A stretch of DNA of 64,000 nt from Cotesia glomerata. Lineage: Eukaryota; Arthropoda; Insecta; Hymenoptera; Braconidae. Below are positions 57,501 through 64,000 of the stretch, piece by piece (the first letter of the stretch is position 1; every line of letters begins with the position of its first letter). Under the pieces are notes generated by a model. The model searched no databases. It saw only the letters and a program-made list of their open reading frames with translations, and had not been told where the DNA came from. The DNA is taken from positions 4,313,318 through 4,377,317 of the forward strand of contig NC_058163.1 in the NCBI RefSeq assembly GCF_020080835.1. Reading direction: 5' to 3'. A program made the position numbers and the translations under genes.

Positions 57501-60352
57501 TAAGATCCGTAAATTATCGCACATGCGTAATTATAATCACTGAGAGAGCTAATAGGGGCATTTCATTATCCCTGATATGGAATCTCTGACATTTCTAGAG
57601 ACTCAGGGTCAGATTAAGCAACCTTTGCTCGAGAGTCATTATCTTGAAGTGGTACCAACCCCCCGACTATCGATCACTGGTTTGTCCAGCCTCCAACTTG
57701 GACACATCACGTTCCAAATAGATCCCGTCTTTGACATGGTCATACATCTGCGGATTCATGAATATTGAACGGACACTAATGCGTTGATTGGGAAATCCCA
57801 GTAGCTCGATCTAAATTTCAATGCCGGAGTTCGCGGATTTATCTACTGGAACGTAGTTTAATTGTATGCGTTATCAATGATGCCTCGGAATCAGAACAGA
57901 AATCGTTTGCCCGGAAAAAATAATATCGACGAAGAGTACACAGAAACATCTCTGCAGAGCCGTCAGATTGGATCAGCATAATGGGAAAAGCTTGAGACAA
58001 TGTTTGCTCACTCTTTTTGCTCCCCTTGCTCAGAGGGTGTACGCTTTTCAGGATTGCTGCTCCGAGAACGAAAGAACTTGTTAATGGGTTCATTTCGATT
58101 CGATCATCGCCTTATCTTTCTATCTTCCGAACCCGGTCTTAGTCCTTCCCTTCCATCTCTTGTCTTTATCTCTACAACTTTTATCCGAGGCCTTTATCTA
58201 CGCTATTTCCGAGCCTATTCCGGCTAACTACCATCCTCTATTTAATAAAAGAAAACTTTTAGGGCCGATTCAGATAACCGTTGATGTTTTTAATCAGTTT
58301 TGCCATTTTTTAGGGATAACAGGTTATGGGCCCAGTTCCAGGATTTTTTTAATTTAAGATTTGGAGGGTTTAAAATCGAATTTTTTTATTATTATAATTT
58401 AGTTCGAGGCGGAATTAGAATGGGAAAAGATTTTGGGGTATTAGAAAAAAAATATAAAATAGAAAGAGTTAAATTTTATGAGAAATATGAAAAAATTGTG
58501 ATATAAAAATTTAAAATTATTTCCGAAATTTTTGGATAAAATTTTAAAAGGATTGAATAAAACCAGAAATTAAAAAAGTTTAAATTTTGAATTATTGTAA
58601 TTTTTAAACAAAGAAACCGATTTGAATGATTTTGAAATTTGACTTTAAGAACCACTTGAAGAATAACTAGGTCAAGTTTAATTGAGAGCCGTAAATAATT
58701 GTGAGACCTAAGCTGTTTACAAGCGAAATTTTTCAGAAATAAGGATAAATACACTTAAATCCACTAATTTAATAGATTTCATAGAAATCTAACTATTGCA
58801 TTGGTCCTCATGACGGAACTTTTGAAAAATTTTGCTATGTATCAAATTAGCTCGTCAAGTGGATTCAGAAAATACATATGGTTCAAAAGTTTATATATGT
58901 ATATACGATATTACCGGCTCTGTATCATCTATAACTTCCTTAATTCTGAACGGATTTCAATGAAACGTAACATACTTATTTTTTGGACGATTTCTGAGGT
59001 TAAGTTCTAAGATGATCTAAATCTGTCGATTGGTTTAGAAATGACAGCAATTCAAAAAATTTTTTGAATCGAAAAAATTTTCACTTTTACCGTATTTCCG
59101 TGCAATAACAATTGAACGCGATATCCTATTGAATTTCTGTAAATTACATCTGAAAGCTTATTAAATAAACTTTAATTTGCATATCACACCATCAGTCTCG
59201 GCCAAAAATTACTGACTCTCTATGACTATTTAATGGAATTTCATTTTTGCATTCATTTTGGAAATGATAATTTTAATAATTGTTGGATTCAGTATGAAAT
59301 CTACTTCCATTTCGGCTATCGAATGGTCTTTCTTTTATGTTATTAATAATTAAAAAATCCAGGGAGTGAAATTATTATTTTTTTTTACAGAATCACAGTA
59401 AAAATGGCAATTTATTACAAAATTTCAAAATGCGTATCTAGAGATTCGAAAATTTTGCACTTAAAACTTATTTCAGCTCAATAAAAGTTTATTTTAAGGA
59501 CGTTTCGAGAAAAAAACGGGTTTCTTAGAATTTTTTTTAAATTAAATATCAATCATACTTTTCTTAGGATTGTTTTAAAAAACTGAGAATTATTTATTGA
59601 AGATATAACAAGTATTTTTAATAAAAAATAACATAAATGAGCGGTATTTATTTTTTTATAAAAAATGTTTGAAGTTAGTGACTTTTGATATTTTACGTGA
59701 GTGGAAGTAAGTGAGTGATAGTCTGTAAAGAGAGGCAGCGCTAGTGCGTGAGAAAGAAACCAATACCCATAACCTATTGGTGTCTATTTCTTTTCTAGGA
59801 ACGTCCTTATTGTAAAATAAATGTTTTTCGAATTAAAATCTAGGTTGACTTCGTATTCCTTTGTTCCAAATTAAGTCTAAAAGTTCTTATTTTCATTTAG
59901 TATTTTTTTCGAGAAAAATAACTCTTTCAATACAACTTACGTAAAAATAAGCTTTTTCTCTAATTGCAACTCTTTATCAAATATTTATTTATCATTTAAA
60001 AAAAAAAAAAAAAAACTGGACTCGAAGCTTGTGATGTTTAATATTTTCCAAGCAGACCTTTATTTCCTCAATTTATAAAAGAGCAAAAAGTTCCAGGACT
60101 TTAATTAACTGCAAAATTAATTACATCTACCTTTTTGAAGTATCCGCCGTGAAGTCTCATGTGACCATTGAGAGCGGGAATATTTTTGAACTGCCTTCTG
60201 CAAAGACTGCATTCGACGAGTTTCGATTCAGTTTTTCCTGGAGTTCCTGGTGAGGCGGAACTTGCTGGAGAGGGGCTAGCTTTTCCAGGAGCATTTGGAT
60301 TTGGTGAATTTGCCTGTGGACTGTGTGATACCTGGTTCTGGGTTTGCTGTTG
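41436..60352 (-). CDS. ELM2-SANT corepressor with terminal C2H2 fingers (TRERF1/ZNF541/MIDEAS-like), 5' partial
   Basis: Ten GT-AG exons in consistent phase: 60131-60352, 57345-57459, 54871-55124, 54544-54792, 52021-53518, 49997-50100, 49515-49907, 45759-45845, 44526-44692 and 41436-41691. They give 1,114 codons before the stop, with an unresolved 5' end. Domain order: a C2H2 finger (CSLCRRQFKNIPALNGHMRLH), low-complexity Pro/Ser/Gln regions, ELM2 (RINIGTRYQAAIPAI to HMCKGNIHEAMLKLM) and SANT (RWTSQEMEAFYQGLLEYHKD to QFYYLWKKL). A C-terminal C2H2 finger (PCKICGKIFNKVKSRSAHMK) follows. ELM2-SANT pairs recruit and activate HDAC1/2, and this layout matches the MiDAC scaffold family, which deacetylates histones in the nucleus. 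Assignment to one vertebrate paralogue is not justified. Introns are large and repeat-filled. Confidence 0.92.
41700..43860. repeat. Degenerate AT-rich tandem units with GATATTAATATCAT palindromes
   Basis: GATATTAATATCAT or close variants near 42250, 42483, 42743, 43030 and 43780 follow TTTTGGTAATATAAC-like segments, giving a period of about 240-290 bp within the last intron. It is interrupted by the element at 43082-43477. Confidence 0.6.
43082..43477. mobile_element. 396-bp piggyBac-like MITE
   Basis: The ends CCCGTTCTTGCCTTTTCGG and its approximate complement are flanked by TTAA (43078-43081, 43478-43481). The arms are about 110 bp (AATTCAAGTGGATGGTAATA). The CCC start plus TTAA target fits piggyBac. 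Confidence 0.85.
44362..44423. repeat. (TA)n microsatellite
   Basis: A long TA/TATATT run in the intron 100 bp from the exon at 44526. Confidence 0.9.
44526..44692 (-). CDS. Exon with first half of the C-terminal finger
   Basis: 55 codons plus two bases: SFSGSVTVTMAG, a Thr/Asn/Ser-rich stretch, then HYPCKICG. It ends inside the finger between the Cys pair and the His pair (donor AA|GTAAG). Confidence 0.88.
44693..45758. other. Intron, AT-rich
   Basis: Two diverged direct blocks (AATTGCCAAGTGATTTGTAA near 44940, AATTGCTAAGTGGTTTGTAA near 45218) show a local duplication of about 280 bp. There is no other element. Confidence 0.5.
45759..45845 (-). CDS. Small 29-codon exon
   Basis: Too short for an ORF scan but bounded by TTTCAG and GTGAGT, phase 0 at both ends. 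It encodes LQTNERESSATLTTSEG and ELRLFAAYDCPD. Confidence 0.8.
46163..47013 (+). repeat. GAGCTC-palindrome repeat family, copy 3
   Basis: An uninterrupted copy closely similar to 10738-11595, with the three GAGCTC palindromes and a short CACACATACATA tract. It serves as an empty-site reference for the insertions in copy 2. Confidence 0.9.
47246..47517. mobile_element. MITE family CACTGATAGAAGGATTT, 272-bp copy
   Basis: The ends CACTAATAGAAGGATTTG and the complement of CACTGATAGAAGGATTTA. The flank is TG on both sides instead of TA. Same hairpin interior as 22410-22680. Confidence 0.85.
48205..49413. mobile_element. AGGTAAAAGCCCC family, reverse copy with SINE insert
   Basis: Reverse-oriented counterpart of 9729-10716, flanked by TA (48203-48204, 49414-49415). 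It is longer by the tRNA-derived insert at 48236-48478. The outer right part (49150-49413) matches 9729-9990 nearly base for base. Confidence 0.85.
48236..48478 (-). repeat. tRNA-derived SINE-like element, copy B
   Basis: The - strand tRNA-like core is 48357-48429 (TTAACTGGTAGAGC, stem TTTGG/CCAAA with loop CGCGTAA, T-arm GGGTTCGAGTCCC). Body and order equal copy A at 13503-13740 and show the unfilled hAT site (ACTGGGAAAATAAAGGATAA). Confidence 0.8.
49515..49907 (-). CDS. Exon: end of ELM2 and SANT domain
   Basis: 131 codons. EAMLKLM closes ELM2. After YECRESDRW comes the SANT three-helix domain, with Trp at the start, a DFSGIARDICTKSAKQC helix and FYYLWKKL. A basic KARHGRPKNPVKSDKHC tail follows, a likely inositol-phosphate/DNA contact region by analogy with other SANT corepressors. 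The donor is the weaker GTTAGT. Confidence 0.9.
49997..50100 (-). CDS. Exon: middle of ELM2
   Basis: 104 bp, completing the split Leu codon and then EMYLQFACCASVPGGGRNKE and YALHLLHMCKGNIH. It carries the helical half of ELM2 that wraps the deacetylase in related complexes. Confidence 0.9.
50101..52020. repeat. Tandem units with AAAATGGCCGCCGTGGCGGG, split by a GAGCTC repeat
   Basis: Four intronic units carry AAAATGG, then about 18 bp later AAAATGGCCGCC/GGGC and TGGCGGGATTTTT (50466/50486, 50777/50797, 51739/51758, 51901/51919). AAATTAAGATCACATTTTTC is shared by units 2 and 3. GAGCTC copy 4 lies between units 2 and 3. Confidence 0.75.
50912..51703 (+). repeat. GAGCTC-palindrome repeat family, copy 4 (diverged)
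   Basis: GAAAACGATTGACCCTAAAC to TTAGCGGAAAGTT. More diverged than copies 1-3; it lacks the left AACTTCCCGCTAA block and one palindrome. It keeps the CACACA tract at about 51525. Confidence 0.85.
52021..53518 (-). CDS. Large exon: Pro/Ser-rich region and start of ELM2
   Basis: 1,498 bp. It begins FQASSLLQDQQTDQLQDITL and continues through a proline/serine-rich segment with many SPLPSPL-type repeats and a basic KRPRVDSYP block. ELM2 begins at RINIGTRYQAAIPAI and runs to TDNE, where the intron splits a Leu codon. Its GC content is clearly higher than the flanking introns. Confidence 0.9.
53530..54510. repeat. ATCATGATCA array with a 28-bp minisatellite
   Basis: About 1 kb of degenerate CATGATCAATCATCATGACC units fill the 1-kb intron between exons 52021-53518 and 54544-54792. 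At 53585-53692 there are nearly four identical 28-bp units based on GTCAATGATAATTATCATGA. Confidence 0.9.
55125..57344. other. Intron of the ELM2-SANT gene
   Basis: 55310-55880 is GC-richer and free of repeats, possibly conserved regulatory DNA. 55900-56800 is AT-rich with scattered AAAATTTTTCTATGTTAACA-like phrases. 56970-57210 holds one unit of the CCCACACG palindrome family. Confidence 0.5.
57345..57459 (-). CDS. Exon: charged linker and conserved helix
   Basis: 115 bp, entering phase 0 and leaving phase 1: DGENKKNEKKEAPGPPLQ, then VNVRALIEEKIIQKRTT. The overlapping 64-codon open frame in another phase (arginine-rich) is a shadow and should not be annotated. Confidence 0.85.
57460..60130. 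other. Intron with a GC-richer island at 57.5-58.3 kb
   Basis: 57540-58260 has balanced composition and several short frames on both strands, none with splice support or domain resemblance. The remainder is AT-rich. 58915-59170 reads like a diverged repeat. Confidence 0.45.
60131..60352 (-). CDS. Exon with N-terminal C2H2 finger
   Basis: 74 codons, phase 0 at both ends. A Q/N/P/S-rich lead (QQQTQNQVSHSPQANSPNPN) is followed by the finger C-x2-C-x12-H-x3-H ending HGGYFKK. The NIPALNGHMRxH wording is characteristic of the TRERF1/ZNF541/MIDEAS family first finger. Confidence 0.9.
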
Positions 60353-60869
60353 CTGTAAAAATAAAAATAAAAATAATTATAATAATAACAAATGCAATTA
60401 ATGAAAGTAACTTGAATTTAATGAAGCTCCGTAGCGCTAATAAGAGACAGGGCTTCATCTCGTCAAAGAGAAGCAATTCCTCTTTCGTGATAATTCTCAA
60501 CATCGGTCTCGGCATTCCGAGAAATTACCTTACAAGTAAAACCATAGAGGAGCTGGAATTTCCTTTAGAGCTTTCCTTACATACAACTCGAGCTATAACT
60601 CAGTCACCCTCGCTCGAACAAAATGACGCAGCCTCGAGAACGAGATCAAGAATACGAGGAATTTATGTTCGAGAAACATAATAGTATTGTAAATTTGGGA
60701 GACGTTAATTAACGAATACCTGAATCGGGTTTGGTATTGCAGAGGAAAACTCAAGGTCGCACTACACTAAAAAAAAAATATTTTTCTTCATAGAATATTA
60801 AGTATTTTTACTGTAAGATAACTGGTAATATCCCGACAGAAATACCAATTATAATACCCAAAAAATTTC

Positions 60870-61890
60870 TCCAACAGCCAGCCGAAAAAAAATTAATTAC
60901 AATTAAACAAAACAATATTAAGCTACAATTTTCAATACGCAATTTTCAATAAGACAAATAAAGAGATTAAAAAATAAATTGAGTTTAAAAATTTATTTTT
61001 TAAAAAGTTTTCGTGTTTGTCCCTCCATTAAAATTTGAAAATCTGTATTATAAGCCATTAAAATTACTTTTTTACGAAGAGATAGCAATTATCTACTGTA
61101 AACTATGAAAAATAAAATGTAAAAAACTTTTTAATGAGGTAATTACAAATAAATTAGACTGTATTACCTTTGGCCAGCCAATAAACACACTCAAGTACAG
61201 TATTAGCTGTCTAAAGCTCTATTAACAAATAAATTTCTCTATATGGCTGCTCAAAGCACTAAATTTCTCCAACTGCCAGCCGAAAATAATTAATTACAAT
61301 TAAATAAAACAATATTAAGCTGCAATTTTCGATACACAACTTTCTATAAGACAAATAAAGAGATTAAAAAATAAATTGAGTTTAAAAATTTATTTTTTAA
61401 AAAGTTTTCGTGTTTGTCCCTCCATTAAAATTTGAAAATCTGCACTATAAGCCATTAAAATCACTTTCAAGGAAAGATAACAGGTTTCTACGGTAAACTA
61501 AAAAAATAAATTGAAAAATACTTTTAATGAGGTAATTACAAATAAATTACTAGAAATTTTATTTATAATTTACTTTTCAAACTTGTTTAAATTTTCCCGC
61601 GAAAAGTGTTTTTTTTTTCATACGAATAAAACGCCCTCTTTCGTTCCTCTTTTTACAAATAAATTTCTCTATATGGTTGCTCAAAGTACTAAATTTCTCT
61701 AACTACCAACCAAACAAATATCAATTTTAATTAAACAAAACAAAATTAAGCTGCAAATTTCAATCCTCAACTTCCTTTCAGGCAGATGAAGAGATTGAAA
61801 AATAAATTTAGTAGAAAAATTGATTTTTTCAAAAGTTATCGTATTTGTCCCTTAGTAAATACCCAAAAATATACAGCGCAAGCCATTAAA
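60870..61890. repeat. Three diverged direct repeats of about 400-425 bp
   Basis: Blocks starting TTTCTCCAACAGCCAGCCGA recur near 60867, 61263 and 61692. Each is followed by AAACAAAACAATATTAAGCT and TTCGTGTTTGTCCCTCCATT or close variants. Confidence 0.8.
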
Positions 61891-63147
61891 ACCATTTTCT
61901 TACATTTTTTATGAGATAACTTTTGAATTTACTGACCTAAGACCATGTATACACTTTTTGGGAGTGAGAAACTGCATCAAATACCGTCAAGAAGATCAAA
62001 ATCAAAAAACTCTTTCAAAAGATATCGCAGTTTATAAGTTATAATGCACTCTCTGAAACAATTTGAAGATTTTTTATCTTAAAAATCAACTATATGCTAA
62101 ATTTTCCAGTGATTTGAGCTTGAAAATTCCAAAAAACTTCAGGTGGTCTGGATCAACTATTTTTCCGAAATTTTCTTAAATACATCGAAAATATTTTTGG
62201 AAATTTCAATTTTCCATTAAATTAACACGAAAAATTTTCTTTTCAAACTTTGAAATTTTGTAACTCATTAACGGACTGTCATACTAGTACAACCTGGAAA
62301 CATACTCTTATAGAGAACTGAAAGCTCTGAATAATTTTTGAAGTATTTCACTTTTTTGGTAAATTTACCGAATTTTTTTTGCTGAATTTTGCTTTAAATT
62401 GACTTTTATGAAGTTTTTTTCTTCTAAAAGTTTCTTAATCAGATTACACTGGTAGTCTTGTCAAAAAACTTTGTTTTAGATATTTTCTATCAATATAAAA
62501 ATTCTCAAGAGCTTTTCAAGTTAAAAAATCAATTTTTTTTTAAGATTTCCAAATTAACAAAAATTTTTTTTACTTCGCAAAATTTAACAGCTTCCTTAAA
62601 AGTTCAAAAAAAGGAAATAAATCACAAAGAGCTCCAGAATGAATGAATATTTTTGAAAAAGAAGGTGATAGTTGATAGCTCTGAACTTTGATCTAAATAA
62701 TAATAACCTGAATAATAACAATAATAACAATGATGATGATCACCAAGTTCTGTGTATTCTCGAGAGGTTAAGTCGTGGATAAGGCACCTGTCGGAGCTGG
62801 TTAGATCTACATACACCAGGATATCTCGAGTATAATTTGGACAACTAAAGCCAAGTGGTAATTTTGCAGTTGACAATCCCACCGAGACGGGAATAATAAC
62901 ACTAGTCCAACCGGACGGTTGGCAGGTGGCAAAAGGCGTATATTTATGCTCTGCTCTCTACTGCAACAACTACATCGACAACTACCACCATTGTTGGGGT
63001 TCAAGCTCGTGTTGGTGAAGTAGTTGGGAATTCTCCCCCTTCTGCCGCCTGCCTGCGAACAAATAACTTCAGACGCCAGTGAACTGGCAACTGAGATGGG
63101 GAATAAGAAACCTGGGGTGAGTTTCTTGTTCTCGCTATCCATTTTAC

Positions 63148-63202
63148 CGAGAATATCTCCAGGTGGATTTCCCATTGGATCGAGAACTTTGCGCCTAGAC
63201 AT
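63148..63202 (-). CDS. Candidate first coding exon of the ELM2-SANT gene
   Basis: ATG at 63202 opens MSRRKVLDPMGNPPGDIL and reaches a good donor, G|GTAAAA, at 63148. The region is GC-richer than the surroundings and the frame stays open well beyond (to about 62810). The exit phase (1) does not match the phase-0 entry of the exon at 60352, so at least one unseen exon would be needed. It might instead belong to an unrelated gene. Confidence 0.3.
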
Positions 63203-63439
63203 CAACTAACTAGATTACTTCAGACAGATGAGAAAATTTCTGTTGCCATGACTATTGTTTATTATCTGAGAGATGTAGGAGAGCCAATTCACGCTTGGGA
63301 CGTCCGCCTTTTCTTTGTTCTTCAGCTATTGATTTTTTTTTACTAAAATTATTTCCAATTTTTGTAATAGTTTCTTATCTAGACTGATTCGTGGAGTTTT
63401 CAGCACACTGTGCTACTTTCAGAGATGTACACAGAGAGA

Positions 63440-63730
63440 AAAATACAGAAATCATTACTATAATTATAATGAAATGTTTTCCTTTACCATTTTAGGAGGG
63501 ATTACTTAAATTATGGGAATTGTACTCATAATTTTTGGGAAATGTTACTATAATTATGGGGATGGTTCCTATAATTATAGGAACGATACCTATAATTATA
63601 ACTGTAATATCGGCATGATTCCTATAATATATAGGAATGGTTCCCATAATATATAGGAATAGTTTCTATAATATTATAGAAACCATTCCTATAATATTAT
63701 AGGAACCATTCCCATAATATTATAGTGATG
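63440..63730. repeat. Palindromic CCTATAATTATAGGAA array
   Basis: Repeated short inverted units (CCTATAATATATAGGAATGG, TATAATATTATAGAAACC) that could fold into a series of hairpins. Confidence 0.8.
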
Positions 63731-63837
63731 ACGTCTAATAATATTGAGATATTTCTTATTACAACTCAAGTTATCTGTGACTTCGATGATCACTTTGAAG
63801 CATTTGAAATTATTAGTAATTTCGATAATCAACAGAC

Positions 63838-63927
63838 TCGATAGAGTCTGGCGCCAAGTTCCGTTCTCAAGCCAGACTACCGAGTGTGTATATACCGTAA
63901 GCAGAACGGTTTTTTGAGGTTACAAAT
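63838..63927. repeat. Repeat shared with 23637-23745 (reverse)
   Basis: CTGGCGCCAAGTTCCGTTC and GTAAGCAGAACGG occur in complementary order to 23637-23745. The element may run past the window edge. Confidence 0.6.
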
Positions 63928-64000
63928 TTTTTTTCAAATTTATTTTGATTTTTTTTTTATATGATATTTTATAATAGTAGTTCATGCTTTTTATTACGCT

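Noticed and set aside
57330..57524. Arginine-rich 64-codon frame on the - strand
   Set aside because: It is a different reading frame of exon 57345-57459, whose splice phases require the DGENKK frame.
62807..63205. Whole 132-codon frame as a protein
   Set aside because: Only the first ~20-30 codons look protein-like. The remainder (cysteine-rich then hydrophobic) has no support and probably continues into intron.
1..64000. CRISPR arrays, operons, ribosome binding sites, phage or plasmid features
   Set aside because: The spliced genes, MITEs and SINEs show eukaryotic nuclear DNA. The regular arrays lack constant repeats with unique spacers.

Overview
This is an AT-rich, intron-rich, transposon-dense animal nuclear region. 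Three protein-coding genes can be read from split exons with GT-AG splice sites. Protein similarity, the abundance of short inverted-repeat elements (MITEs) and tRNA-derived SINEs all point to an insect. A hymenopteran, possibly a parasitoid wasp, is my guess from overall character only. No bacterial, CRISPR or phage-like system is present.

Left (1-9.7 kb, + strand): the 3' end of a KIF21-type kinesin gene (Drosophila Klp31E / vertebrate KIF21A/B). The exons encode the C-terminal WD40 propeller, and two alternative terminal exons compete for the last strand. Its introns and its 3' flank hold three different GATC-cored satellite-like arrays. One array is split by a 2.9-kb palindromic element that itself carries a smaller foldback.

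Middle-left (9.7-18.5 kb): a compound of transposable elements, including a SINE-like element interrupted by a hAT-type element with a perfect 8-bp target duplication. It abuts the 3' end of JMJD6 (- strand, three exons, complete, 384 aa), so KIF21 and JMJD6 are tail to tail. JMJD6 introns contain three clean MITEs.

Middle (19-25.6 kb): a pogo/Tigger-like DNA transposon expanded by nested insertions up to four levels deep, plus a 5'-truncated LINE with a long reverse-transcriptase frame.

25.6-41.4 kb: very AT-rich DNA without a convincing gene. It holds palindromic repeats, two SINEs, a 370-bp tandem array, and a tandem duplication in which only one copy carries a MITE.

Right (41.4-63.2 kb, - strand): a gene of at least ten exons for an ELM2-SANT corepressor with C2H2 fingers at both ends, like TRERF1/ZNF541/MIDEAS. 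Its family scaffolds class I histone deacetylases. A possible first exon near 63.2 kb starts with the NuRD-docking-like peptide MSRRK. The three host genes are cytoskeletal, oxygenase and chromatin genes with no evident joint pathway; most of the remaining structure is layered transposon and satellite history.
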